Shown piece by piece: positions 36,374 through 45,194 of a stretch of DNA of 64,000 bases. The stretch is from NCBI GenBank assembly GCA_900755895.1, contig CAAEIG010000050.1, positions 51,875-115,874 of the forward strand, given 5' to 3'. This stretch comes from Clostridia bacterium (GTDB lineage: Bacteria > Bacillota > Clostridia > Oscillospirales > Acutalibacteraceae). Every line of letters begins with the position of its first letter. The stretch's first letter is position 1. A program made the position numbers and the translations under genes. The notes beneath the pieces are model-generated. The model saw only the letters and a list, made by a program, of their open reading frames with translations. It had not been told where the DNA came from and did not search any database.

Positions 36374-37144
36374 ATGAAAAAGACCGCCATTGTCACCGGA
36401 GCCAGAAGGGGCATCGGCCTGGGCATTGCCAAGGCCCTGCTGAAGGAGGGCTATGAGGTTCTGCTGTGCGCCACCACACCGGAGGAAGACGTGAAGGAGC
36501 TTCTAGAGGAGCTGAATAGCCTGGGCACCGCCCATTACACCCGGTGCGACATCTCCTCACCGGAAGACCGGGACGCCCTGCTAGACGGCGCCATCCAACG
36601 TTTTGGACGTCTGGACGTGCTGGTCAACAACGCAGGCGTTGCCTGCAAGCAGCGGCTGAACATTCTGGAGACCACCACCGAGAGCTTTGAACGGCTGATG
36701 AAAGTCAACTGTGAGGGGACCTTCTTCATGTGCCAGGGAGCTGCCAACCGCATGATCACCCTGCAACAGCAAAACCTGGAGGACTACTACCCCAGGATCG
36801 TGAATATTTCCTCCATCTCGGCTTATACTTCCTCCACCAGCCGGGGAGAGTACTGCATCTCCAAGGCAGGAATCTCCATGGTCACCCAGCTCTTTGCCGA
36901 TGAGCTGGCCGCTTACGGCATCCCGGTCTTCGAGGTGCGGCCTGGGATCATCGCCACGGACATGACCGCCCCGGTCCACGAGAAGTACGAAAAGCTCATT
37001 GCCCAGGGGGTCACGCCCATTCGCCGCTTCGGCCGTCCCGAGGATGTGGCTGATTGCGTCCTGGCAGCCTGCTCCGGGCTGCTGGACTTCGGCACGGGCA
37101 CCGTACTCAACGCCGACGGCGGCTTCCACCTGCGGAGGCTGTGA
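36374..37144 (+). CDS. short-chain dehydrogenase/reductase (3-oxoacyl reductase-like)
   Basis: This is a classical SDR of 256 residues: cofactor motif TGARRGIGLGIAKAL, NNAG in LVNNAGVA, catalytic Ser in ISSISAY and the Tyr-x-x-x-Lys as YCISK. The C-terminus GGFHLRRL is a shortened version of the usual ending. Arg residues right after TGA suggest NADPH preference. AAAGGAGCGATTCCC precedes the ATG at 36374. It is 16 bases after the old yellow enzyme gene and ends 1 base before the start of the flavoprotein gene, so the three enzymes are co-expressed. Confidence 0.92.
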   Translation: MKKTAIVTGARRGIGLGIAKALLKEGYEVLLCATTPEEDVKELLEELNSLGTAHYTRCDISSPEDRDALLDGAIQRFGRLDVLVNNAGVACKQRLNILETTTESFERLMKVNCEGTFFMCQGAANRMITLQQQNLEDYYPRIVNISSISAYTSSTSRGEYCISKAGISMVTQLFADELAAYGIPVFEVRPGIIATDMTAPVHEKYEKLIAQGVTPIRRFGRPEDVADCVLAACSGLLDFGTGTVLNADGGFHLRRL

Positions 37145-37145
37145 G

Positions 37146-39071
37146 ATGAAACTTCTTTCCATTCACGGTCAACCCATGGCCCTGTACAGCTTTGACACCC
37201 TGGTGGTGGGCTCGGGATGTGCCGGCTTCAACGCTGCCGACACCCTGTGGGATCTGGGACGGCGCTCTGTGGCCCTACTCACCGAGGGGGTTACCATGGG
37301 CACCTCCCGGAACACTGGCAGCGACAAGCAAACTTACTACAAGCTGTCTCTATGCGGGGACTCCGCCGACAGCATTTACCAGCTGGCCCAAGACTTGTTT
37401 GCTGGAGGCAGCGTCAACGGGGATACCGCCCTGGCAGAGGCCGCCGGGTCCGTGCGCTCCTTTATGAAGTTAGTAAACCTGGGAGTGCCCTTCCCTACCA
37501 ACCAGTACGGCGAGTACGTGGGCTATCGGACAGACCACGATCCCCGGCAGCGGGCCACCTCCTGCGGGCCGCTGACCTCCAAGGTGATGACGGAAAAGCT
37601 GGAGGCTTCGGTCAACACCAAGGGTGTGCCGGTCTTTGACGGTTTTCAAGCCGTGCGCCTGGTGACAGAAAACCACCGGGTCCGGGGCCTGCTGGCTCTG
37701 GACAAAAAACGCCTCTCCCAGAAGGATTGGGGACTGTGCCTCTTTCTGTGCAACCAGGTGATCCTGACCACGGGAGGACCGGCCATCGCCTACAGCCGCA
37801 CCGTTTACCCGCCCAGTCAAACCGGCTCCACGGGCATCGCCCTGGAGGCCGGAGCCGCAGCCTGCAACCTGCAGGAGTGGCAATACGGGCTGGCCTCGGT
37901 AAAATTCCGATGGAATGTCTCCGGCACATACCAGCAGGCCATGCCTCGGTATGTGGCTCAGGATCCCCAAGGCAAGGAACGGGAGTTCCTGCCGGACTAC
38001 CTGCCAGAGCAACAACCCCTGGAATTTGCCTTTTTGAAGGGCTATCAATGGCCCTTTGACACGGAGAAGCTGCCAGGCTCCTCCCTGGTGGACCTGTGCG
38101 TCTATGAGGAAACCCGCAAAGGAAATCGCGTCTATCTGGACTTCCGTCAGGATCCCCAGGGGATGGGAAAGGTCTCCTCCCTGCCGGAGGAGGCCAAGGA
38201 GTACCTGGAACGCTCCGGAGCGGACCAGGCCACACCCATTGAGCGGCTCAGCCACATGAATCCTGGGGCTGTGGAGCTGTACCGCACCCACGACATCGAC
38301 CTGCACCGAGAGCCCCTGGAGGTGGCGGTTTGTGCTCAGCACTGCAACGGCGGCCTGGCGGTGGACGCCAACTGGCAGACCACCTTGGAGGGTCTCTACT
38401 GCGCCGGGGAGGCCGCCGGGACCTTTGGGGTGTCCCGGCCGGGAGGAAGCGCTCTGAACTCCACCCAGGTGGGATCCCAGCGGGCGGCAGAGCACATCTG
38501 TGACACCTGCCCGGAGCACACCGCCCCAGAAGAGCTGACCGCCTCCGGACGTCAAGCGGCGGAAGAACTGCTGGGCCAGTTGGAGCAGCTGCTTCAGGGC
38601 GGTCAATCCGTGGGAGAGCAGCGGCGTCATTTTCAGGAGGGGATGAGCCTGTGGGCCGGGCATATCCGCTCCCTGCCGGAGATGGAAACCCTGGACCGGG
38701 AGGCTGCCCAGACACTCTCCCGATTTTGGGAGGACACCGGGGTCCGGGGGCCGGAGCAGTTCCCGGCGGCACTGAAAAACCGGGAGATGCTCCTGACCCA
38801 ACGGGCCATGCTGTCTGCCATGGCCCTCACAGGAGAGGCCTGCGGCAGCCGGGGATCTGCATTGGTGGTGGATCCCCAAGGGGAATCCCTGCCCGGACTG
38901 CCCTTCCAATTCCGCCGGGGAAACGGCTCCCACCGGGAGGACTGGGTAGAAACGCAGCTGACCGGCTCGGAAGTGGTCTCCCGCTTTGTGGGGGTACGGC
39001 CCTTGCCCAAAACAGAGGGATGGTTTGAAAACGTCTGGCGGGAATACCGTCAGCGAAAGGGACTGGATTAA
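37146..39071 (+). CDS. fumarate reductase/L-aspartate oxidase-like FAD flavoprotein
   Basis: The N-terminus has the FAD dinucleotide fold TLVVGSGCAGFNAADTL followed by TSRNTGSDKQTYYK, where fumarate reductases have the Ser/Gly-rich FAD loop. The C-terminal FAD contact is GLYCAGEAAGTFGVSRPGGSALNSTQVGSQRAAEH (key part CAGEAAGTFG), and a helical cap follows, as in SdhA and NadB. At 641 residues the size fits. It lacks an N-terminal heme domain and signal peptide. It would reduce an activated double bond or oxidise a saturated one in the cytoplasm, possibly exchanging electrons with the 4Fe-4S old yellow enzyme two genes upstream. The ATG at 37146 follows GGAGG. Confidence 0.85.
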   Translation: MKLLSIHGQPMALYSFDTLVVGSGCAGFNAADTLWDLGRRSVALLTEGVTMGTSRNTGSDKQTYYKLSLCGDSADSIYQLAQDLFAGGSVNGDTALAEAAGSVRSFMKLVNLGVPFPTNQYGEYVGYRTDHDPRQRATSCGPLTSKVMTEKLEASVNTKGVPVFDGFQAVRLVTENHRVRGLLALDKKRLSQKDWGLCLFLCNQVILTTGGPAIAYSRTVYPPSQTGSTGIALEAGAAACNLQEWQYGLASVKFRWNVSGTYQQAMPRYVAQDPQGKEREFLPDYLPEQQPLEFAFLKGYQWPFDTEKLPGSSLVDLCVYEETRKGNRVYLDFRQDPQGMGKVSSLPEEAKEYLERSGADQATPIERLSHMNPGAVELYRTHDIDLHREPLEVAVCAQHCNGGLAVDANWQTTLEGLYCAGEAAGTFGVSRPGGSALNSTQVGSQRAAEHICDTCPEHTAPEELTASGRQAAEELLGQLEQLLQGGQSVGEQRRHFQEGMSLWAGHIRSLPEMETLDREAAQTLSRFWEDTGVRGPEQFPAALKNREMLLTQRAMLSAMALTGEACGSRGSALVVDPQGESLPGLPFQFRRGNGSHREDWVETQLTGSEVVSRFVGVRPLPKTEGWFENVWREYRQRKGLD

Positions 39072-39105
39072 AAAAAGACTGCTGCAGCTTGCAGCAGTCT
39101 TTTTT
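39071..39105. terminator. bidirectional terminator at the end of the flavoprotein operon
   Basis: AAAAAAGACTGCTGC pairs with GCAGCAGTCTTTTTT; the stem begins in the stop codon of the flavoprotein gene. The converging CBS gene ends 4 bases further on, so both strands use it. Confidence 0.92.
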
Positions 39106-39108
39106 ATG

Positions 39109-39816
39109 TCAGTGCAACACGTCCCAGGGAGTCAGCATCCCCAGCAGGGGTTCTCCGGGCTTGCCGTTCTCTGTGATGAACACCACGCTCACCCGCTGGT
39201 TTTTTCCCCGCACCCGGTCAAATATCCGGCGCACCGAGAGATAGGTAGCATCCTTGGACACAAACTGATAATTCTCCATGTGGGCGGCTACGTCCAGGTG
39301 CTTGCCCAGATCCGCCACCGTGGTGTCCGGCTGGATGCTCCTTCCCTTGGTACGCAGTATGTACTGGAACACGGTGCCCACGCTGAACACCCCTTTGAAC
39401 TGTCCGTTCTCCATGACGGGGATGTGGGAATAGCCGTTTTTATCCATGACCTCCATCAGGCGCAACACCTTTTGATGCATGTGGGCCTTCATCACCTGGT
39501 CCCCTTTGGTGGCGTACTCCAATGCAAGGGGAGGCCGACGCACAAACTCCAGCACTTCCGCCATGGCCTCCACCACGGGCCCCGAGGGCTCCACAATGGG
39601 CTCGCCCCCCAGGTTGGCGCTGTGGGTCAGCAGGTTGCGGATCTCCCGGCAAACCTCCAGTTTGTCCCGCACTGGCTCGCTGTCCGTATCTTTGATAAAC
39701 TCGAATACCACGCTGGAGTAGTGACGCCGGGCATTCCGGTATTTGTCCTCCAGTTCATCTTCCAGTTGTTTGTAGAGGTCTAAAAATTCATCAATACGGT
39801 TTTGCTCCCCATCCAT
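39109..39816 (-). CDS. CBS-domain protein
   Basis: The 235-residue protein has an N-terminal helical, probably coiled-coil region (about residues 1-95) and a C-terminal pair of CBS motifs (MDKNGYSHIPVMENGQFKGV and VFITENGKPGEPLLGMLTPWDVL). CBS pairs bind adenine nucleotides and usually regulate an attached or partner protein; no catalytic domain is attached here. I chose the ATG at 39816 (TGGAG close upstream); an in-frame ATG at 39840 has no ribosome binding site. It is the last gene of the minus-strand run from apt and comEC. Confidence 0.82.
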   Translation of the reverse strand: MDGEQNRIDEFLDLYKQLEDELEDKYRNARRHYSSVVFEFIKDTDSEPVRDKLEVCREIRNLLTHSANLGGEPIVEPSGPVVEAMAEVLEFVRRPPLALEYATKGDQVMKAHMHQKVLRLMEVMDKNGYSHIPVMENGQFKGVFSVGTVFQYILRTKGRSIQPDTTVADLGKHLDVAAHMENYQFVSKDATYLSVRRIFDRVRGKNQRVSVVFITENGKPGEPLLGMLTPWDVLH

Positions 39817-39852
39817 TGAGCTCCATCCCCCTATTCCCATGCAATGATTCCA

Positions 39853-40272
39853 CTACAGCAGCTTCTGGGAGGACAACACGTCCAGCTGGCCCAGGATCCC
39901 TTCCACATCCTGCTGCACCGCCTGCCGGAATTCCTCCCGAAAATGCAGCAGCGCTTTGATATCTTGAATCAGCTCGTCCCGCTCCGCCTCCAGCTCCCAG
40001 CACCGCTGCCGCCGGCTCTCCGCCGGGGGCGCTGGGGGTGGCGCTGCTTTCTGCTCTTCCAACTCTTTCCGCAAACGGTCAGCTTCCCCTTGCAGCCGCT
40101 GACATTCCTCCTGAAGGGACCGGACCTGACCGCTCAACTCTGTCTGCTCCCGGCTGTCCTCCTCCAGGAGCACAGTGAGTTCCTCCAAAAAACGATCCAC
40201 ATCCTGAGCCAAGTACCACTTGCCCTTGGCTTGAAACCGGGCTCCCCGCACGGCCTCCTTTGCACGATCCAT
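39853..40272 (-). CDS. small coiled-coil protein with DivIVA-like N-terminus
   Basis: The protein is 139 residues. The N-terminal segment FQAKGKWYLAQDVDRFLEEL resembles the membrane-targeting and dimer start of DivIVA-type proteins, and it is followed by a heptad-rich coiled coil, a Pro/Ala hinge (AAPPPAPPAE) and a second helix. The ATG at 40272 follows GGAGGGTACGTGAA and overlaps the end region of the Toprim gene, so translation is coupled. The resemblance to DivIVA is weak and the function is unknown. Confidence 0.7.
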   Translation of the reverse strand: MDRAKEAVRGARFQAKGKWYLAQDVDRFLEELTVLLEEDSREQTELSGQVRSLQEECQRLQGEADRLRKELEEQKAAPPPAPPAESRRQRCWELEAERDELIQDIKALLHFREEFRQAVQQDVEGILGQLDVLSSQKLL

Positions 40273-40273
40273 T

Positions 40274-40870
40274 TCACGTACCCTCCTTTTTGATGGCGGC
40301 CAGAACCCCCTCCCTGTCGTACAGGGCGTTGAGCGCCTGCAGCAGCCCATTGGTGGACAGCCTCTCTGGCAAACCCAACTGCTTTTGCAAGGCTTTCCGC
40401 CGGGCTGCGCTATCCGGCGCACCGGTGAGGCCCCATTCCAGCAAGTCGGCCTTTGTCAAAGGCGCGGGCCGCTGACCGGGAGGCGGGGCGTCCTCCACCG
40501 TGGCTCCTGCCCGCTCCAGAGCCTGGCGCAGAACAGAGAGCTCCATGCCCTCCACCCCCAGTTTGCCCTCCTTGGATGGGGCGGTCTTCCGGCGCTCCTT
40601 GCCCAGGATGTCCGGAATATAGGCGTGTTTCAACTGCTGGGGCGGGATGGACGAGGACAACTTGCTGCGGATGAGGAATCCTGCCCCATCGCTGTCGGTG
40701 AGAACAATCAGCCCCCGCTTTGCCGCCAAAGCCCGCAAGTAGCTGAGTTTTTCCCGGTCCTTGAAGATTCCAAAGCCGTTTGTCTCTATGATAACACCGT
40801 CCACCAGCGAAGAAAGTTTCATCTTGTCATAGCGGCCCTCTACCACGATGGCCTCTTTCACCCGGATCAT
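40274..40870 (-). CDS. Toprim-domain protein related to ribonuclease M5 (rnmV-like)
   Basis: The Toprim fold is evident: IVVEGRYDK at the N-terminus supplies the catalytic Glu, and LIVLTDSDGAG supplies the Asp-x-Asp metal motif. RNase M5 matures 5S rRNA; related Clostridia proteins carry the C-terminal helical domain seen here (about residues 110-198). I treat it as a homologue, not proven RNase M5, because the middle is Pro-rich and longer than usual. It overlaps holA by 4 bases (ATGA). Confidence 0.8.
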   Translation of the reverse strand: MIRVKEAIVVEGRYDKMKLSSLVDGVIIETNGFGIFKDREKLSYLRALAAKRGLIVLTDSDGAGFLIRSKLSSSIPPQQLKHAYIPDILGKERRKTAPSKEGKLGVEGMELSVLRQALERAGATVEDAPPPGQRPAPLTKADLLEWGLTGAPDSAARRKALQKQLGLPERLSTNGLLQALNALYDREGVLAAIKKEGT

Positions 40871-41922
40871 GCCCGATCCCCCCGGGCGGCCAGCAACAGC
40901 TTGGCGATCAGCTCGTCCAGAACCACACGCTGATCCAACCGGGAGCTTTTCAGCGCCAGATCCGCCTCTACCAGCAGATGGATGCTCTCCCGCAGCACCT
41001 GCTGGGACACCCCTTTCACATTTTTCTGGGCGCGCTCCAGTACAAACTGCTTTTTCTTGTAGTCACCGTACTGGGCAGCATCGGCAAAGGTGCCTCCGTT
41101 TTCCAGGGCAGCCCGCACCCGCACCATATCCAGGTAGGAGGAGCTCAGAGCGCCAGCAATGGAGATCGGATCCTCCCGCTGGTAAAACAGCAGGTCCAGC
41201 AGCCGGTAGGCCTCGTCGTACCGGCCTGCCACCAACGCTCCCGCCATGAGGAAGGCTGTGGTCTCTGCGGATTTGGCGGCCATCTCCTCCACCATCTCCG
41301 GGGTGACCTCGGTACTGCCGCTGCCCAGGGCATAGGCACAGAGCTTTTCCATCTCGCTGTGCAGGGCCGTCATATCCGGGCCTGTATACTCCAGCAGCTT
41401 CCGCTGGGCAGGGCGCTCCATGGTGCAGCCGTTGCGGCCTGCCTCCTGGACCAAATACCGCTGCAAATCCCCCTGAGTACGGCGGACACACATAGTCACT
41501 GTGCCCCGAGTCTCCGCCTGGCTGAGGAATTTTTTCCACTTGGAGGAGCGTTTTCCGTCAAAGTCCAGGGTGGGATACCAGAACACCAGGGTGGTGGTCT
41601 CAGGACAGACCTCCCACAGCTCATAGAGCTTGTCCAGGTCGGAGGCGGACTTGGACTCCACATCAAAATCAGCCACGGAGACACATTTGCGCTCGGCAAA
41701 AAAGGGCAGCGCCTCAGCTGCATCCGCGATGCTGTCCAGGGAGGAATCGTCAGTAAAGGACTGGTCGTTGAACTCGGGGAACGTCTCCCCCGCCGCCCGT
41801 TTGATCAGCTGCTTTGCCAGTCTTGCCACCAGGTATTTTTCCTCCCCGGCAATCACGTACAGCCCCGGCACTTCCCCCGAGGTGATCATCTTCTTCAAGG
41901 TGTTTTCGTTGACAGTGGGCAT
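40867..41922 (-). CDS. holA: DNA polymerase III subunit delta
   Basis: This is the clamp-loader wrench subunit, 351 residues. Typical landmarks are the N-terminal VIAGEEKYLVARLAKQLIKRA, the strand TTTLVFWYPTLDFDGKRSSK, and the AAA-like lid followed by the three-helix C-terminal domain (LDLLFYQREDPISIAGAL). Like other delta subunits it lacks a Walker motif. The order comEC-holA is common in Firmicutes. GGGAGGAGCGCACAG precedes the ATG, and the gene overlaps the next one by 4 bases. Confidence 0.95.
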   Translation of the reverse strand: MPTVNENTLKKMITSGEVPGLYVIAGEEKYLVARLAKQLIKRAAGETFPEFNDQSFTDDSSLDSIADAAEALPFFAERKCVSVADFDVESKSASDLDKLYELWEVCPETTTLVFWYPTLDFDGKRSSKWKKFLSQAETRGTVTMCVRRTQGDLQRYLVQEAGRNGCTMERPAQRKLLEYTGPDMTALHSEMEKLCAYALGSGSTEVTPEMVEEMAAKSAETTAFLMAGALVAGRYDEAYRLLDLLFYQREDPISIAGALSSSYLDMVRVRAALENGGTFADAAQYGDYKKKQFVLERAQKNVKGVSQQVLRESIHLLVEADLALKSSRLDQRVVLDELIAKLLLAARGDRA

Positions 41923-41940
41923 CTGTGCGCTCCTCCCGTT

Positions 41941-44160
41941 TCAGTCCTCCCTCCGAAGGGACAGCGTGCCCTGGGGATGGATCTCCACCGCCAGGCTGCC
42001 GCCCTCCACAGGCGCTGCCACGCCCTCCCGGACTGGCGCGCCGCTTTCTTCTATTATAGCATCGCTCTGCAAAACAGACAACGGAGAATTTACCTCCGTC
42101 CCCATTTGGGTGGTGAACAAAACCTGACAATCCACCTCTCCGGAGTTTGCCCATTCCACCACCACGTCCACGCCGTTGACATTCAGGGCAAAGCCCGTCC
42201 ACTGGGGCAGCACTTCTCCAGTGATCCCGGGCAGGGGCTGAAAGCTCTCCCCGGATTTCAGGAACTCCGGCTCCTTCCCATGGAGAGCCAATTCCAAATC
42301 ACGGCCCACATAGCTGCCCTGGGGCAAGACCAAGTCACAGTCATAGGCGTCCATCACCTGGACTGCGGCTTCCCGGCCTTCCTGGGTGGAGACCGGCAGG
42401 CAGACTGCCGTTACCTCCCGGATATTGTACCGCCGCAGCACTTCGCTGACGGCATCGGTGCGGTACCCGCCCAGGGACAGCACTGCCGCCCTACCCTTCT
42501 GGATCAACACCACACAGGACTCCCCCTCTGTAGCCGGGGCCACCAATACAGCTGACCCGCTGCCCAACCCCCAGGAGAGAACCATTACACCTAGGGCCAA
42601 CAGAGCGGCGCAGCAAACTGTCACCCGGCGAACCAGGCGGTCCCGGTTCCACAGGGCCACAGCGATCACCAACAACATTCCTGCCAGCAGCACCAGAGCT
42701 CCCGGCGCACGGACGGGCAAGAACATGCCCTTCACTTGGGCCAGTTGTTCCGCGATCCACAACATCAACCGAACCAACCAGCCCGATGCCCAAAGAAAGA
42801 CCTTGGCGATGGGAGCCGTAGCTGGAAGCAGCACGAAAAAGACGCCCAAAAAGGCCAGGTACAGCAAAGCTGTGCTGGGGACCACCATGAGAAAATTGGC
42901 CAAGGGCAACAGCAAAGGAAACCCGCCAAATACCGCCAATTGCACCGGGAAGGTCCCCATCAGAGCTGAGACCGTAGCCGCCAGGGAAACACCCACCGGC
43001 TTCCAGAGGCATTTCAGGAACAGGCTTTCCAAGGGGCGGTACATCAAGACAATGCCCAATGTGGCAGTGACGGAAAGGGCAAAGCCCAGATCCCCTCCTG
43101 CGAAGGGATTGAACAAACACACCATGAGAACAGCCAGTCCCAGAGAATTGAGGCCATCGCTGCGGCGTCCGGTGGAATCCGCCAGGAGCAGCACACCGTA
43201 CATAGCCGCGCCCCGGCTGGCAGAGGGCTGAAAGCCGGAGAGCATCAGGTACAGCAACAGGGCTAGGGCAGTCAACAGATTAGCCACAGACTTACGCACA
43301 GGCAGTCTGCGGAGAAACAGCTGGAGGAAGCCTGCCAAAACCGTCATGTGCATGCCGGACACCACCAGGACATGGGACACACCCAACGTCCGGAAATTGG
43401 CCATATCCGTCTCGGAGATGCCTCCGCTGTCCCCCAGGATCAGGGCCCGGAGGAATCCGGCTTCCCGGCGAGGCAGAAGCTGGTCCAGGGCCCTGCCCAC
43501 CTGAGCGCGGAATCTGGCAAGGATCTCCCCAGGAGGCAGCACGGGATTCTCCTCCACCCGAATCCCCTCAAACTGGGACAGGTATCCACCCGCCTGAATT
43601 CCATCAGATAGCCGGGAATTGAGGGTGGAGTACAGCCCGCTGGTGTCAAAGGCAGAGAAGGTCACGTCACACTCCACCCAATCGTAGGGCTCCGCCACCA
43701 TGGGCAGGGAGGCTGACAGCCGCAAGGTGAAGGGCTGGGTTGGAGCCAAAGCGTCCTCGTCCGCTCCCATGGCCTCCACACGCAGCTTGTAATAGTACCG
43801 GTGATAGCGCTCCTCCGGGTAGTCCAGCAGCTGGGCGCGCACTTGGAACTCCCTACTCTCCAACTGCTGAAGAGGCGCAATCCCCTCCCAAGCCAGGGAA
43901 CACCGTCCGCAGAGCAAGCCTGCCACCACCAAGGCCACAGCTGCCCAAAACAATCTCCCCGCAGCAGAAAGAGCCTTCGGAGATCTCTCCGAAAGCTCTT
44001 TTCTCGCTACAATCCCCAATCCCAACCGGAACAGGGCAATTCCGCAGGCCAATCCAAGGCACAGCAGCGCCAGGACCCAGGAATTCCCAGGTCCCACTGC
44101 GGCGCACAACACCAAAGCACCGTATGCGGAAAATCCCACCAGAGCAAGGGGTCTGACCAC
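41941..44160 (-). CDS. comEC: ComEC/Rec2-family DNA uptake channel with a degenerate beta-lactamase-like domain
   Basis: The 739-residue membrane protein has N-terminal helices and a soluble OB-like region, the ComEC competence domain with FLRALILGDSGGISETD and SHVLVVSGMHMTVL (about residues 225-275), about ten membrane segments, and a C-terminal domain of about 190 residues. Where ComEC proteins normally show a metal-binding HxHxDH motif, this one reads TAVCLPVSTQEGREA (near residue 587), so a metallo-beta-lactamase-type nuclease is unlikely to be active. Start proposed at GTG 44160, 4 bases after the apt stop codon, without a strong ribosome binding site. It lies in an apt-comEC-holA operon. 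Confidence 0.88.
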   Translation of the reverse strand: MVRPLALVGFSAYGALVLCAAVGPGNSWVLALLCLGLACGIALFRLGLGIVARKELSERSPKALSAAGRLFWAAVALVVAGLLCGRCSLAWEGIAPLQQLESREFQVRAQLLDYPEERYHRYYYKLRVEAMGADEDALAPTQPFTLRLSASLPMVAEPYDWVECDVTFSAFDTSGLYSTLNSRLSDGIQAGGYLSQFEGIRVEENPVLPPGEILARFRAQVGRALDQLLPRREAGFLRALILGDSGGISETDMANFRTLGVSHVLVVSGMHMTVLAGFLQLFLRRLPVRKSVANLLTALALLLYLMLSGFQPSASRGAAMYGVLLLADSTGRRSDGLNSLGLAVLMVCLFNPFAGGDLGFALSVTATLGIVLMYRPLESLFLKCLWKPVGVSLAATVSALMGTFPVQLAVFGGFPLLLPLANFLMVVPSTALLYLAFLGVFFVLLPATAPIAKVFLWASGWLVRLMLWIAEQLAQVKGMFLPVRAPGALVLLAGMLLVIAVALWNRDRLVRRVTVCCAALLALGVMVLSWGLGSGSAVLVAPATEGESCVVLIQKGRAAVLSLGGYRTDAVSEVLRRYNIREVTAVCLPVSTQEGREAAVQVMDAYDCDLVLPQGSYVGRDLELALHGKEPEFLKSGESFQPLPGITGEVLPQWTGFALNVNGVDVVVEWANSGEVDCQVLFTTQMGTEVNSPLSVLQSDAIIEESGAPVREGVAAPVEGGSLAVEIHPQGTLSLRRED

Positions 44161-44164
44161 CGTC

Positions 44165-44704
44165 TTACTTGAAGAACAGGGGCAGGGGCTCCAGATAGAT
44201 GATATCGGTGCGGTCCTTGGCATCGCCCTCTGCCAAAACGCAGGCCTTACCCACTACTTTACCGCCGATGGTGTGCAGCAGCTCTTCCATAGCAGCCAGG
44301 GACTCGCCAGTGGAGATCACATCATCCACAATCAAAATCCGCTTGTCCTTCAGGTTCTCGCAATCCGCCTTGGACAGGTACAGCTTCTGCACATGGTCGG
44401 TGGTGATGGACTTCACTTCCACATGGATGGGATCCTCCATGTAGGCCTTCACGCCCTTGCGGGCCACCACGTAATTCCGGCAGCCAATCCGCGCCATCTC
44501 ATAGGCCAGGGGGATTCCCTTGCTCTCCGCGGTGACGATGACATCGTGCTCCGGGCATTTCTCCATCAAGGCCTTTGCAGCCTGCTCGGTGATTTCCACA
44601 TCGCTGAACATCACAAAGCCTGCAATATCCAGATGATCGTCAATGGGGCAGATGGGCAATTCCCGATCGCACCCCGCTATGTTCATCTTATAGACTTCTC
44701 CCAT
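44165..44704 (-). CDS. apt: adenine phosphoribosyltransferase-family protein
   Basis: The PRPP-binding loop RILIVDDVISTGES is intact, and the hood region matches Apt-type transferases (IVTAESKGIPLAYEMA; YVVARKGVKAYM). It salvages adenine, or possibly xanthine, to the nucleotide using PRPP. At 179 residues the length fits. The N-terminus differs from classical Apt, which leaves a related purine or XPRT-like substrate possible. The ATG at 44704 follows GGAAAGGAGG. It is followed at 4 bases by comEC. Confidence 0.85.
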   Translation of the reverse strand: MGEVYKMNIAGCDRELPICPIDDHLDIAGFVMFSDVEITEQAAKALMEKCPEHDVIVTAESKGIPLAYEMARIGCRNYVVARKGVKAYMEDPIHVEVKSITTDHVQKLYLSKADCENLKDKRILIVDDVISTGESLAAMEELLHTIGGKVVGKACVLAEGDAKDRTDIIYLEPLPLFFK

Positions 44705-44799
44705 GATTTTTCCTCCTTTCCGCTTTCCCACAGGAAAACGGACAACGAATGGTGGCCTACCGCGCTGCGGCGGCCGCTTTTAAAACTCCCAACGAGATA

Positions 44800-45153
44800 T
44801 TAGGCCTCCGGCGGGAAGGGCGGCCAGCCCATCTTCTTCTTTCCCAGCAGATGGAAATGCAGGTGCTGAACCGTCTGCATGCCGTCCTTGCCGCAATTGT
44901 TCACCACCCGGAAGCCGTTATCCAGGTCCAAATCCTTGGCGATCTTGGGGATAGCTTCCCACACCTTGGCAATGAGAGCACTGTTTTCCGGGGTGACCTC
45001 CATGGCAGAGGCAATATGCTCCTTGGGGATCACCAACACGTGAACCGGCGCCTGGGGATCCTGATCGTAAAAGGCAATGACCGCATCGTCCTCATAGGCG
45101 ATCTTCGAAGGAATCTGCTTTTGGGCGATCTTGCAAAAAATACAATCGTTCAT
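44800..45153 (-). CDS. HIT-family nucleotide-binding protein (HinT-like)
   Basis: This is a 117-residue HIT protein: start MNDCIFCKIAQKQIPSKIAYED, VLVIPKEHI in the middle, and the catalytic triad motif QHLHFHLLG near the end. HinT-type proteins hydrolyse aminoacyl-adenylates and nucleoside phosphoramidates in the cytoplasm. It lies 41 bases downstream of alaS, fitting a role in clearing aminoacyl-AMP. GGAAAGGAGC lies before the ATG at 45153. Confidence 0.93.
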   Translation of the reverse strand: MNDCIFCKIAQKQIPSKIAYEDDAVIAFYDQDPQAPVHVLVIPKEHIASAMEVTPENSALIAKVWEAIPKIAKDLDLDNGFRVVNNCGKDGMQTVQHLHFHLLGKKKMGWPPFPPEA

Positions 45154-45194
45154 GGGAATGCTCCTTTCCAGTGTCATTATATAGAACCGGCTGT

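Noticed and set aside
34960..36432. Minus-strand open frame opposite the old yellow enzyme gene
   Set aside because: It mirrors a well-conserved flavoenzyme and has no start signal.
35047..39071. Identification of the OYE-SDR-flavoprotein trio as an equol gene cluster
   Set aside because: The enzyme classes agree, but the OYE is only 436 residues without the C-terminal domains and the neighbours are sugar enzymes. A shared layout is not proof of substrate.
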